Program-made: the position numbers and the translations under genes
Part shown: piece after piece, positions 8,503 through 17,234 of the stretch
How positions within the stretch are numbered: the stretch's first letter is position 1
Layout of the letters: every line of letters begins with the position of its first letter
Virus record (IMG/VR): IMGVR_UViG_3300033153_008183
Location: 1-64,000 of that record
Origin: a virus
Direction: 5' to 3' (one strand)
Length of the DNA: 64,000 bases
Notes under the pieces: generated by a model
The model's database searches: none
Seen by the model: the letters and a program-made list of their open reading frames with translations, nothing else
Told to the model about the DNA's origin: nothing

Positions 8503-9443
8503 TGGGATATACTAAAAAATACAGACCAGACACTTTTGAAAAAGTTATTGGTAATGAATCACAAGTAGCTGCTCTGGAAAAAAGTATCATAAGAGATAAT
8601 CCCGTACAAGCTTATATTATTGTAGGACCTCATGGAGTTGGTAAAACTACTCTGGCAAGGGTAGCTTGTAAAGCTTTAAACATAGATCCTTTCAATATTG
8701 TAGAAATGAATTTGGCTCAGGATGGTCTTAAAAAAGATTCTGAAGAGATTACAAATGCCTGTAACACAGTCAGTATGGGAAATAGAGGTTGGATTCTTGA
8801 TGAAATGCAAGCTTCCAGTAAAGCTTTTCAAAATGGTATTCTTAAACTTCTTGAAGAGCCCCCTGCTGCAGATTTCTTTTTTATCTGCACTACTGATCCT
8901 GCTAAAATATTAGATACTGTAATAAGCCGATGTACCCCTATTAAACTTACTCTGGTTAAAGATTCTCAGATTAAAAAATTATTGAAAGGAATCTGTAGAG
9001 AAGAGAATTATCTTCTTGATCCAGAGATATTAGAAATGATTGCAGACGCTGCTGATGGTCATGTGAGAGACGCTGTTAAACTATTGGATACTGTATCCGG
9101 AATGGAGGAAGAGTTCATTCAGGAGTATCTTGAAAGTAATGTGGCAGGACTTAATGAGGATATCCCAGAAGTAATAAACTTCTGTAGGACTTATTTCACC
9201 GGTAACTCTAATAAGTCTTTAAAGATTCTTGGAGAACTTAAAAAAGAAAGGGTAGAACCTGAAACAGTTAGAAGAACATTACTGAGTTATGGTGCCTCTA
9301 TTATACTTCGAGATAGATTAAGAGCTGGCGAAAGAATTAACGAAGTAGCTGAAATGTTGGAATGGTTTGAAGAGCCCCTGTTTGATACTGGAACAGCCTG
9401 GCCTTTACTTATAACAAGAACTGTAAGAAGTTTTACAAATTAA
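8502..9443 (+). CDS. DnaX/RFC-like clamp loader ATPase
   Basis: A 313-residue AAA+ protein: Walker A GPHGVGKTT (42-50), Walker B ILDE (98-101), a LLEEPP motif (116-121) and the SRC sensor (142-144). These are diagnostic of gamma/tau and RFC small subunits, which load the sliding clamp in an ATP-dependent way. The four-cysteine zinc module of cellular DnaX is missing and no tau-like extension is present. Only one loader subunit is seen, so a homomeric loader or use of host subunits is likely. Confidence 0.88.
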   Translation: MGYTKKYRPDTFEKVIGNESQVAALEKSIIRDNPVQAYIIVGPHGVGKTTLARVACKALNIDPFNIVEMNLAQDGLKKDSEEITNACNTVSMGNRGWILDEMQASSKAFQNGILKLLEEPPAADFFFICTTDPAKILDTVISRCTPIKLTLVKDSQIKKLLKGICREENYLLDPEILEMIADAADGHVRDAVKLLDTVSGMEEEFIQEYLESNVAGLNEDIPEVINFCRTYFTGNSNKSLKILGELKKERVEPETVRRTLLSYGASIILRDRLRAGERINEVAEMLEWFEEPLFDTGTAWPLLITRTVRSFTN

Positions 9444-9457
9444 AAAGGAGATAATCG

Positions 9458-10429
9458 ATGGTAGAGATTAATCGGGACCTTAGAGCCGATAAGCAGATCA
9501 ATAAGAATCTGTTGGATGAAGAAGCAGAGATGCAGCCTTATATCTATGGTGAATGGGCAGAACTTGTTGTTCAAGCTAAAGAAGATGCTGACAAAGCTAA
9601 ACTAACACTGGACAAAGTGAAATCTGAAAGATTCATGTTCCATAAAACACCGGATGAACCAGGAGAAAAACCTGCTACAGATAAAATGGCTGAACATCTT
9701 GTAAATTCTGATCCGGAAGTTATGAAAGCTCATAAAGCTTATATCGCTGCAAATAAAGTTTTAGGTTTCTGTAAAGTAGCGGAAGAAGCTATGCAGCAAA
9801 AAAGAAGTATGATCAAAATCCTTACAGAACTTCATACTACAAAATATTTTGTAAAAGAAGAAATGGGTGTTGATGTCCGGGAGAATAAGAGAAAAACCAA
9901 AGATGCTGCAAATACTTCTATGGATGAAAATGTTTCTGAAATGAATAAGAAGCGAAAGAAGAAAAAGAAACTTCCTAAACCTGAACCGATTGTCATTGAA
10001 GAAGATGAGGAAGATGATGATTTATACGGTGATACTTTGGATGAAGATGAAGAACTTTATGATGAGACAGAAGGTATTGGAACTGTTGATCCGGAACTTG
10101 AAGAAGATGAAGAAGATCTTGATGTAGATATGGAAGAAGAAGAGGAAGAAGTTGTTACTCCTCCCAAAAACAAAAGAGTTGTTAAAAAAGGTGTGGATAA
10201 AAAGCTTACAGCTAAGAAAGCACCTAAGAAAAGAACCGTCAAGGAACAGGCTGCTCTTAATCAGATTGAAGGTAAAAGACTTCAAAAAGAAATAGCTGAT
10301 AAAAAGAAAACTGAAAAACCTAAAGGTAAGTGTCCTCATGGTTATGAGTTTGGTACATCTTTCGGGTTAGAACCTGAATGTGATGAATGTGAAATAGATA
10401 ACGTCTGCTTTAAAGCAAGATCTAAATAA
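9458..10429 (+). CDS. Acidic protein with C-terminal zinc tail shared with the phage SSB
   Basis: A 323-residue protein. Residues 1-150 are predicted helical; about 150-290 is a low-complexity stretch alternating Lys-rich and Glu/Asp-rich runs. The last 34 residues hold C292, C308, C311 and C317 in a pattern CPxGYxFG...ECDEC...C that is repeated at the end of the next gene's product. It is 15 bases from that SSB gene and shares its SD style. A replication accessory role is inferred from the shared tail and position; no family recognised. Confidence 0.7.
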   Translation: MVEINRDLRADKQINKNLLDEEAEMQPYIYGEWAELVVQAKEDADKAKLTLDKVKSERFMFHKTPDEPGEKPATDKMAEHLVNSDPEVMKAHKAYIAANKVLGFCKVAEEAMQQKRSMIKILTELHTTKYFVKEEMGVDVRENKRKTKDAANTSMDENVSEMNKKRKKKKKLPKPEPIVIEEDEEDDDLYGDTLDEDEELYDETEGIGTVDPELEEDEEDLDVDMEEEEEEVVTPPKNKRVVKKGVDKKLTAKKAPKKRTVKEQAALNQIEGKRLQKEIADKKKTEKPKGKCPHGYEFGTSFGLEPECDECEIDNVCFKARSK

Positions 10430-10444
10430 TTAAGGAGAATAATT

Positions 10445-11593
10445 ATGGCTACAAAAAAGAAGAAACATAGAAGAGTCGGAACTGAAAGAGTAGAGTCTCA
10501 TGTTAGTACCAATAATGCCAGGGGGATGTCATCTTACACTGGAGTCTTTGATTTTAAAAAATTGAAGAAAAAACCTGAAGTATTCAAAGTTACCAGAGGT
10601 AAATCCAACAGATTTAATATCATTCCCTTTGAAATCAAAACTAATCTCTTTCCAAAAGTAGCTTCCGGGGATTTATCAATCGGAGACCTGCACTATGCCA
10701 TGGAATATTATGTCCATAAGAGTGTGAATAAATCGAAAGATATTCTTTGTCTGCAGAAGAATTATGGAAAACCCTGTGCTCTCTGTGATGAATCTCGTAA
10801 TCTCTGGGATGAACATAATGAAACCGGCAGTGAAAAAACAAAGAAATTAGCTATTGCTCTGGGAGCTAAAAGAAGAGCTGTCTATAATGTTAAACCTGTA
10901 AACGGTGAAGATAAAGGTAAGATCATGTTTTATGAAGCTTCCACATATATCTTCGGTGATGAACTTGCAGAAGCTGCAAAAGAATGTGCGGATGGTGAAG
11001 GTGTAGTTGCTTTTTACGAAACAGAAGATGAAGGAAAAATTGTAAAATTTCTGGTCCCTGAAGATAAGAAAAAACCTTTCAAACAATTTTCTTTTATTGA
11101 CAGAAAGAAACCTGTTCCGGATTCTGATATCGATAAAGCTTTTTCCTGGGATGAAGCTCTTGTCATCATGACAAACAAACAGATCAAAGAATTCTACTTT
11201 GGTGAAGATGATGAAGTCACTGATGATGAGGAAGAAGAAGAATTGGAAGAAGAGGAGGAGGAAGAAGGTGACGAGCCTGAATCTGATGATGATGACGATG
11301 ACGAAGATGATGACGAGGAAGAAGACGAAGAAGATGATGCTGACGATGATGATCGCGATAGAGAGGATGACTCTGACGATGATGAAGATGATGACGAGGA
11401 AGAAACCAAACCTGTAAAAAAGAAAAAGAAATCTACTTCCAGTAAATCCAAAACATCTTCCAAAAAGAAATCTTCTGGGGATAAATGTCCTGTTGGTTAC
11501 AAGTTTGGATCTGATTATGGAAAACATACTGAGTGTGATGAATGTGATCTGGAAATAACCTGTTACAAAGCAAAGAAAGCTAAAAAGAAATAA
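10445..11593 (+). CDS. gp32-like single-stranded DNA-binding protein
   Basis: A 382-residue protein. The N-terminal two-thirds resembles T4 gp32: a basic start, then H91, C102, C111 and C114 spaced much like the gp32 zinc site, followed by an aromatic/basic segment. Residues about 253-325 are an extreme Asp/Glu run, as in SSB acidic tails that recruit partners. Unusually, a Lys/Ser linker and a four-cysteine tail (C348, C364, C367, C373) follow the acidic run. A terminator lies right after the gene, which suggests this operon segment is expressed strongly on its own. Confidence 0.75.
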   Translation: MATKKKKHRRVGTERVESHVSTNNARGMSSYTGVFDFKKLKKKPEVFKVTRGKSNRFNIIPFEIKTNLFPKVASGDLSIGDLHYAMEYYVHKSVNKSKDILCLQKNYGKPCALCDESRNLWDEHNETGSEKTKKLAIALGAKRRAVYNVKPVNGEDKGKIMFYEASTYIFGDELAEAAKECADGEGVVAFYETEDEGKIVKFLVPEDKKKPFKQFSFIDRKKPVPDSDIDKAFSWDEALVIMTNKQIKEFYFGEDDEVTDDEEEEELEEEEEEEGDEPESDDDDDDEDDDEEEDEEDDADDDDRDREDDSDDDEDDDEEETKPVKKKKKSTSSKSKTSSKKKSSGDKCPVGYKFGSDYGKHTECDECDLEITCYKAKKAKKK

Positions 11594-11612
11594 TCAAATA
11601 ATCATAAAAATC

Positions 11613-11640
11613 AAAGCCCTCTGAAAAGGGGGTTCTTTTT
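11613..11640 (+). terminator. Rho-independent terminator after the SSB gene
   Basis: A G+C-rich hairpin (AGCCCTC / GGGGGTT arms, short A-rich loop) is followed by TTCTTTTT. It lies 20 bases after the SSB stop, before a fresh SD and start at 11655. Confidence 0.75.
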
Positions 11641-11654
11641 GAAAGGAGAGAATC

Positions 11655-12035
11655 ATGTCATCAGAAGTTTATCTTAAGACAGGTGAAGCAATGGCTATGG
11701 TTAGACGTTTTAAAGTGGAATACACCATTCAAGCTTTACGTCTGCAGCCATTTGCCTGGAAGAATAAAAAAGACAAACACTGGTATTTCAAACGTGATGA
11801 ACTGATTAGTTTCTTGAAAATAAGAAAAGGAACTTCTAAATGGAAATTACTTCCTTATCCTAAAGACAATAACAGAGTCCGTATGTGGAGAATTATTGCC
11901 TTGAATCGTTTAAGAGTAGCTATTTATCAGAATAAGGATGTAATCCATCATGAAGACTACGAAACCCTCCTTGAACTCCTGGATAGAAAACCAGGTAGAA
12001 TCGGTGATAAAGAAGGAAATAAAAATGAAAACTGA
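11655..12035 (+). CDS. Small DNA-binding (helix-turn-helix-like) protein
   Basis: A 126-residue basic protein. The N-terminal part (TGEAMAMVRRFKVEYTIQAL, then KHWYFKRDELISFL) follows the layout of excisionase/MerR-type winged helices, where a recognition helix is followed by a W-x-F-x-R-x-E-L strand and helix. AGGAGAG precedes the start. It overlaps the RecA-like gene by 11 bases. Possible regulator or recombination accessory; moderate confidence in fold only. Confidence 0.6.
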   Translation: MSSEVYLKTGEAMAMVRRFKVEYTIQALRLQPFAWKNKKDKHWYFKRDELISFLKIRKGTSKWKLLPYPKDNNRVRMWRIIALNRLRVAIYQNKDVIHHEDYETLLELLDRKPGRIGDKEGNKNEN

Positions 12036-13260
12036 GTTTGCTAAAACAGGATGCCATCTCCTTGACCTCTATTTTGGAGGAGGAAGAGGTTTAGGGATCC
12101 CTTATGGAATAGCAATTAACCTCTGTGGTGATTCTGGTAGTGGAAAATCTATGCTTGGAAATGAAATGATTGCTGCTGAATATCATCATAGAAAAGATAA
12201 TTTTGATTGGCAGTATGAAGATGGTGAAAACGGTAATAACTTTGATACTACTGATTTGTATGGTGTTGATATCATGGGTGGTAATTTTTTATTGGATCAC
12301 CCCAAAAAGTTACCTATTAGGCCTACAACAGTAGAAGATATGGATGCCAGACTTTCTATTTTTTTAGAACAATTACCCAAGAAACACTTTGGGATTTATT
12401 TTGTAGATAGTTTAGATTCTCTTACAGATAATGATAAAGTGAAACGTTCAGAAGATAGAAAAGAAGAATATGAAAAAGGTAAGACTTTTGATGAAGGTAC
12501 TTTTGGAATGGCTTCTGCTAAGTTTTTAAGTCAGGAGTTCTTCCGGACCCAAACAGCTAAACTTCAAGGTCGTAAAGTTATACTGGGAATAGTTAGTCAG
12601 GTCCGGGAAGTTATTGGAGCTGGTAAATACCAGAAAAAATTAAAGACCTCTGGTGGAAAAGCTAAAAAACACTGGATGGACATAGAGGTATGGTTTACTC
12701 CTATTAGAGATCTTAAAAATGAAGGTAGTGATTTAGTTAATGGTATTTTTGTAGAAGTAGAAGGTCTCAAATCACGTGATGGTCGAATGAAAAGAAAAGC
12801 CCGGTTTCTTTACTACACTGATTTTGGTATTGATGATGTTGGAACCAGTCTTACTTTTCTTTATGGAATCAGAAGTCCCAGTGGAGAATACCGAAAAAAT
12901 GTAGCTAAAAATATTTCCTGGAATCCTAAAGACACTGATAAACCTGCACCGGATCTTGATGGTGTCACTAAGTGGTTGGAAGCTGATGAAGAACGTTTAA
13001 ATAATTACAGAAATTTCCGAAAAAAAATAGATAAGAAAAGAGCTATTAAAGCCAGCACTGTTATGGAGTTTAAAGAAACTCTTCCAATATTGATTAAATC
13101 ATTTGAAGATTTCTTTGGTGCCCCTTCTGATTTTGATACTCTCAGACTACAGATAATGAAGAATCCAGAAATGAAAAAAGAACTTGATAAAAGAGTCACT
13201 GAGAAATGGGAAGCTATTGAAGCTGCAGCTAAAAGCGGTCTTGGGAGGAAATATAAATGA
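12025..13260 (+). CDS. RecA/UvsX-like recombinase
   Basis: A 411-residue RecA-fold ATPase. I use the ATG at 12025, seven bases after AAGGA, rather than an upstream in-frame start inside the previous gene. Walker A is GDSGSGKS (35-42), Walker B is IYFVDSLDSL, and a later VILGIVSQVRE segment matches the RecA core strand before L2. RecA-family proteins coat ssDNA and promote strand exchange. The context (SSB, RuvC, SbcCD) supports recombination. It is longer than RecA and could equally be a RadA/UvsX-type variant. Confidence 0.82.
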   Translation: MKTEFAKTGCHLLDLYFGGGRGLGIPYGIAINLCGDSGSGKSMLGNEMIAAEYHHRKDNFDWQYEDGENGNNFDTTDLYGVDIMGGNFLLDHPKKLPIRPTTVEDMDARLSIFLEQLPKKHFGIYFVDSLDSLTDNDKVKRSEDRKEEYEKGKTFDEGTFGMASAKFLSQEFFRTQTAKLQGRKVILGIVSQVREVIGAGKYQKKLKTSGGKAKKHWMDIEVWFTPIRDLKNEGSDLVNGIFVEVEGLKSRDGRMKRKARFLYYTDFGIDDVGTSLTFLYGIRSPSGEYRKNVAKNISWNPKDTDKPAPDLDGVTKWLEADEERLNNYRNFRKKIDKKRAIKASTVMEFKETLPILIKSFEDFFGAPSDFDTLRLQIMKNPEMKKELDKRVTEKWEAIEAAAKSGLGRKYK

Positions 13261-13490
13261 GAAATCTTACTCAAATAATGCGTGAAAATAATGTAACTGA
13301 TAAACAAATGTACGAAAAATATCAGGCTTTTAGAATTCATATGTCTAAAAATCGTAGTTTCGGTATGTCTATGAGAATGGCTTTCAGTGGTAGTGAACAA
13401 TTTGTTTTAGCTGCTTTGGGATTAAATTATTTAGAAGATGCTTTAATTCATAGAACAGAAGATCCAAAGCAAGGACGGTTATTCTCGTGA
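13257..13490 (+). CDS. Small hypothetical protein
   Basis: A 77-residue protein between the recombinase and RuvC genes; start overlaps the previous stop (ATGA) and its stop overlaps the next start (GTGA). Methionine-rich central part (MSKNRSFGMSMRMAF). No family recognised; translation coupling argues it is real. Confidence 0.65.
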   Translation: MRNLTQIMRENNVTDKQMYEKYQAFRIHMSKNRSFGMSMRMAFSGSEQFVLAALGLNYLEDALIHRTEDPKQGRLFS

Positions 13491-14011
13491 GTGCAATAAT
13501 CGTTGCTATAGACCCAGGCATTTCTGGAGCAATTGCAGTTGTCCGGAGTAGAGAAGTTTTGGAAGTTCATGATCTTCCTATTCTCACTACTCTTAAAACA
13601 ACTAAAACTAAAAGTGGAAAGCAGAAAAAAAATAATGAATTGGATATTGAAGAATTCTTTATAATGTATAAAGACATCTTAAGAACCTGGAGACCCCAAT
13701 TAGTCGTAATAGAAAAGGTGCATAGTATGCCGGGAGAAGGAAATGTTAGTTCATTTTCATTTGGCCAGGGGTTCGGAAGATTGGAAGCTATTATCCGTAC
13801 CGTAGGAGGCACTCCTGTCAGATATATAAGTCCCCAGGAATGGAAGCGACATCATAAACTTATTAAAAAAGGAAAAGATGCCTCTGTGAGTTTATGCCGT
13901 TTACTTTATCCTGGAATGCTAGATATTTTTATGAAGTCAAAAGATGGTAGGGCTGACGCTGTACTTATGGCTGAATACACCAGAGTAATGACTTTCAAGG
14001 AGGGATGGTAA
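13487..14011 (+). CDS. RuvC-like Holliday junction resolvase
   Basis: A 174-residue RNase H-fold nuclease starting at GTG 13487. The acidic residues expected for RuvC are visible: D9 in AIDPGISG, E76 in VVIEKVHSMPG, and D153/D157 in KDGRADAVLMA. RuvC enzymes cut four-way junctions using two metal ions; phage forms resolve recombination intermediates before packaging. Flanked by RecA-like and SbcCD genes. Confidence 0.88.
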   Translation: MSAIIVAIDPGISGAIAVVRSREVLEVHDLPILTTLKTTKTKSGKQKKNNELDIEEFFIMYKDILRTWRPQLVVIEKVHSMPGEGNVSSFSFGQGFGRLEAIIRTVGGTPVRYISPQEWKRHHKLIKKGKDASVSLCRLLYPGMLDIFMKSKDGRADAVLMAEYTRVMTFKEGW

Positions 14012-15258
14012 TGCTTAAATCACTTAGATTAGTTAATTTCCAGGCTCATATAGATTCCTTTATTGAACTTGATGAAGGAATCACAAGTTTAACCGGAGAA
14101 TCACATGAAGGTAAAACAGCCATTATGAGAGGATTAAACTGGGCTGTAAATAATGAACCTTCCGGGACCGGTTTCATATCCTACTGGGCTAAACATACAA
14201 CTAAAAAGAAAATGGTTGTTATTGATCAACCTTGCAAAGTTGAATGTGTCCGAAAAGATGGTTCTGTTCTTATCCGGGAACGATCTGCAGACTTTAATGG
14301 TTATAGAATTGATGGAAAGGATCTGGCAAGAGCTGGAGTAGGAGTTCCAAGTGAAGTTAAAAATTGGTTTAATATGGGTGAAGTCAATATTCAAAGCCAG
14401 CATGACAGCCTTTTCTTACTACATTCAGGCGGTAAGGGAGGACAGGAAGTGGCAAGGTTTCTTAACTCAGTTGTCAAACTGGATGAAATCCCAAGGGCCT
14501 TATCAGCAATAGAAAGTAAAAAACGATCTACAAAGAAACTGAGAGAGCTTGAGACTGAGAAAATTACTTCCTATGAAAAGAGTATTAAATCTCTTGATTG
14601 GGTTTTGACTACTGAACCTATCTTTAAACGTCTGGAAAAAGTAGAAAAAGATATTGAAAATCTGGAGAATAAAGAAACTGATATTATTGAAGAGATTGAA
14701 AATTATGATGGTTTACAGGGAATTCTTGAGATTCATTCCTGGAGTAAAGAAGTTTCTCTTTTAGTTGAGAGATGGTTACTACTGTATAACAAAAAATATC
14801 ATTTAACTGAAGATGAATATTCTATGGATCTTTCTCTTACTACTTTTAAAGGCAATCAACAGTATCTTAAAGAACATAATTGGCTTCCTGAAGCTAAAAA
14901 GACTATTTCTGAAATTAAAGAAATTGAAAATGAAATAGGGTTCTCTACTCTTCATATTCAAAACATTGAGCAGCGAATAACTAAATATGATACAGATGCT
15001 CTTTTTCTTGAAAAGAATAAACCCTGGTTGGAAGATGCTCATGATAAAATTATGCAATTAGAGATGCTAGATCACACTATTGTAGAATTAAGGAATAAAA
15101 AAACTCTAATCAATAATACTTTATTTGATGTAAAAGAATATGAGGTAGAATTAAAAGACAATTACAAAAACATTAAAATAAATAAAAAATTACTACCAGA
15201 TGTCTGTTTGCTTTGTGGTGCTCCTGTAAAAGAAGGTAAATATGAAAATAGCCGTTAG
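14011..15258 (+). CDS. N-terminal half of SbcC/Rad50 (Walker A, coiled coil, zinc hook)
   Basis: A 415-residue protein; start ATG 14011 follows AAGGAGGG and overlaps the RuvC stop. It begins like SbcC/Rad50 (LKSLRLVNFQAH), has Walker A GESHEGKT (29-36), a Q-loop-like region, a long helical coiled coil (about 170-390) and ends 13 residues after a zinc-hook CLLC (C399, C402). Walker B and the signature motif are absent. These are found in the separate protein at 16562. So this is one half of a split Rad50 whose product stops at the hook apex. Confidence 0.85.
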   Translation: MLKSLRLVNFQAHIDSFIELDEGITSLTGESHEGKTAIMRGLNWAVNNEPSGTGFISYWAKHTTKKKMVVIDQPCKVECVRKDGSVLIRERSADFNGYRIDGKDLARAGVGVPSEVKNWFNMGEVNIQSQHDSLFLLHSGGKGGQEVARFLNSVVKLDEIPRALSAIESKKRSTKKLRELETEKITSYEKSIKSLDWVLTTEPIFKRLEKVEKDIENLENKETDIIEEIENYDGLQGILEIHSWSKEVSLLVERWLLLYNKKYHLTEDEYSMDLSLTTFKGNQQYLKEHNWLPEAKKTISEIKEIENEIGFSTLHIQNIEQRITKYDTDALFLEKNKPWLEDAHDKIMQLEMLDHTIVELRNKKTLINNTLFDVKEYEVELKDNYKNIKINKKLLPDVCLLCGAPVKEGKYENSR

Positions 15259-16117
15259 TGCAGATCTACATCTCCGGAGAGATCGTCCCAGAGTTAGAAT
15301 AGATGAAGATTGGATTCAATCACAAAGAGATAACGTAATAGAACTTTTGTTAAAATGTGTTGAACTTGATATCGATATGCTTATATTAGCCGGAGATATC
15401 CTTGATTCTTCTAATCAACCTCCTTGGGTAGTAGATATTCTTCCTCAAGCTATGCAGGAAGTATTTGATGCTAAACAATCTCTCCCAGAGGTCCATATTA
15501 TCCCCGGAAACCATGATTTACAGCATCACCAGTATGCTAACTTGTCAAACAGCAGTATAGGGAACTTAATGAGAATGAAAGGCGTGACGGCCCATGGTGT
15601 AAATGAACGATTTGAGAATACTGATTTCTTAGAAGAATTTGGTATTGTAGTTGTACATAGATTGATAATGCCGGATGCTAATGAATCATTAGCTAGATTA
15701 GCGAATGCAGAAATAGCTGCTGATGTAATAGAATCCTTTCCTACTGCCAAATATATTCTCACAGGAGATTATCATAAACATTATATAGAAATATATGAAG
15801 ATACCATTCTTTTTAATCCAGGATGCCTCAATAGGCAAAGTGCAGATGAAAAAGATTACGAAGTAGGTTTCTATGTTTTCGATACTAAAGATAGTAGTTA
15901 TGGTTTTATTCCATTAGAAAGTGATGATGTCACTATGATTGATGATTCCTATTTAGTAGAACAACATGCAAGGGAAGATTCATTAACAGCTTATGCAGAA
16001 CAATTAGCTAGTTCCCATGGGATGTCTTTTGATCTCTGGGAAGTAGTAAAAGAACTGTCAGTAGATAGTTCACAACTTGAAAAAAATATATTAGAAGAGG
16101 TGCGGATTAATGTCTAA
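15242..16117 (+). CDS. sbcD: SbcD/Mre11-like nuclease
   Basis: A 291-residue calcineurin-fold nuclease with the full Mre11 metal motifs: SADLHL (6-11), LILAGDILD, IPGNHD, a later VVVHR and GDYHKH. It pairs with SbcC/Rad50 to trim and open DNA ends. Start overlaps the end of the N-half SbcC gene by 17 bases. The C-terminal tail is short compared with bacterial SbcD. Nearest known arrangement is the T4 gp47/gp46 pair. Confidence 0.9.
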   Translation: MKIAVSADLHLRRDRPRVRIDEDWIQSQRDNVIELLLKCVELDIDMLILAGDILDSSNQPPWVVDILPQAMQEVFDAKQSLPEVHIIPGNHDLQHHQYANLSNSSIGNLMRMKGVTAHGVNERFENTDFLEEFGIVVVHRLIMPDANESLARLANAEIAADVIESFPTAKYILTGDYHKHYIEIYEDTILFNPGCLNRQSADEKDYEVGFYVFDTKDSSYGFIPLESDDVTMIDDSYLVEQHAREDSLTAYAEQLASSHGMSFDLWEVVKELSVDSSQLEKNILEEVRINV

Positions 16118-16397
16118 AGAAATGAGTATCGAAGAAGTTGAACAATTACAGAGTAAAATAACTGAATTAACCACAGAATGTGCAGAAACTGAAGGAGCTA
16201 TCAAACAGATTAAAGCTCAATGGAAATCGGAGTATGGTTGTGACACTAAAGAAGAAATGGAAACTCTCCAGAAAGAGACTGCAGAACGTATCAGTATGCT
16301 TCAAGTAAAACGTGAGGGACTCACAGCTAAAATTCAGGAGATTGTTCCGGAAGATATCTTAGATGAAATAATGGATGAAGAAGATGAAGAAGATTAA
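16110..16397 (+). CDS. Small coiled-coil protein between SbcD and the SbcC C-half
   Basis: A 95-residue highly helical protein with heptad-like leucine/isoleucine spacing through residues 5-75 and an acidic end (DEEDEED). It overlaps both neighbours. Position suggests it belongs to the split SbcCD complex, perhaps adding coiled coil, but this is inference. Confidence 0.6.
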   Translation: MSKEMSIEEVEQLQSKITELTTECAETEGAIKQIKAQWKSEYGCDTKEEMETLQKETAERISMLQVKREGLTAKIQEIVPEDILDEIMDEEDEED

Positions 16398-16569
16398 AAT
16401 TATAGAAGCTTTAACAACAATTAGACCCATTGCTGAAGCTCTTAATGTTTCACAAGAAGAAATAACAACTTTAATAGGTAGACTCACTGAAATGTCAAAT
16501 AGAGGAATTTCAGGAGCCGAAGCTGGAAAACAACTTAGAAAAGAATTAAAGGAATTACAAAGTGAATAA
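16375..16569 (+). CDS. Small hypothetical helical protein
   Basis: A 64-residue basic-to-acidic helical protein; ATG at 16375 or 16384. It overlaps the previous gene by 23 bases in another frame and the SbcC C-half start by eight. No SD as clear as its neighbours. Function unknown. Confidence 0.5.
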   Translation: MKKMKKIKIIEALTTIRPIAEALNVSQEEITTLIGRLTEMSNRGISGAEAGKQLRKELKELQSE

Positions 16570-17185
16570 TCTTAAATTAAGAACTGTATTAGATAAGAAA
16601 AAATATCTCCTGGAAGAAACAGAAAATTATCTGGAACAATCTTCATTGAAGAAAGCTAAACTAAGTAAGAAATTAGAAGCTATTGAAAAAGCTCAATTGA
16701 TCATTCAAACTGCTGCTCATCAAATTGAGAGCAGTATTGCTTATCATCTCTCAGATCTTGTTAATACCCCCCTACAGGCTTTATTCCCAGGGAATGTATT
16801 TGATATTGAATTTACCACAAAGAACAATACCAGCCACGCTGCTATCACTGTGGAGAAAGGTGGAAGCAAACAAGCTCCTTTGGATTCTGCAGGAGGTGGA
16901 CTTGCTGATGTAGTAGCTTTAGGTTTGAGATTAGCTGTATGGAGCATGGGTAAAACAGCTAATCTATTATGCTTGGATGAGCCAGCAAAGAATCTTGATG
17001 TAATTCGCAGTCCTGTAATGACTACACTATTAAAGGATATCAGTGATCAATTGAAGGTGCAGGTCCTTATGAGCACACATAAAGAAGATCAAATTGATAG
17101 TGCTGATAAGGTGTATAAAGTTGTTCAGAAATTTAATAAGAAACTGGGATATAGAATTTCCAGAGTGCATTTGGTGAGAGCTTAA
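16562..17185 (+). CDS. C-terminal half of SbcC/Rad50 (signature, Walker B)
   Basis: A 207-residue protein starting at GTG 16562. A short coiled coil (about 10-60) leads into an ABC ATPase C-lobe: signature-like DSAGGGLADVVAL (108-120), Walker B LLCLDE (135-140), D-loop NLD (144-146) and switch His in STHKED (H173). It has no Walker A, so it must pair with the N-half at 14011 to form an ATPase site. The coiled coil is much shorter than the N-half's. Last gene of the + strand arm before the convergent junction. Confidence 0.85.
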   Translation: MNNLKLRTVLDKKKYLLEETENYLEQSSLKKAKLSKKLEAIEKAQLIIQTAAHQIESSIAYHLSDLVNTPLQALFPGNVFDIEFTTKNNTSHAAITVEKGGSKQAPLDSAGGGLADVVALGLRLAVWSMGKTANLLCLDEPAKNLDVIRSPVMTTLLKDISDQLKVQVLMSTHKEDQIDSADKVYKVVQKFNKKLGYRISRVHLVRA

Positions 17186-17234
17186 AGCAATAAATCCTTA
17201 TGTTTAATTATAAAGATTTATTTAAAATTGCTTT
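17184..17234. terminator. Bidirectional terminator between convergent arms
   Basis: An interrupted inverted repeat: AAAGCAAT (17184-17191) pairs with ATTGCTTT (17227-17234), with AAATC/GATTT and TTAT/ATAA inner arms. A/T runs flank both sides. It overlaps the 3' ends of the + strand SbcC C-half and the - strand membrane protein gene, the expected place for stopping both transcripts. Confidence 0.6.

Noticed and set aside
11194-11463. Antisense ORF of almost pure serine
   Set aside because: It is the reverse complement of the SSB acidic (GAT/GAA) run; same for the antisense frame at 10847-11527. Low-complexity shadow.
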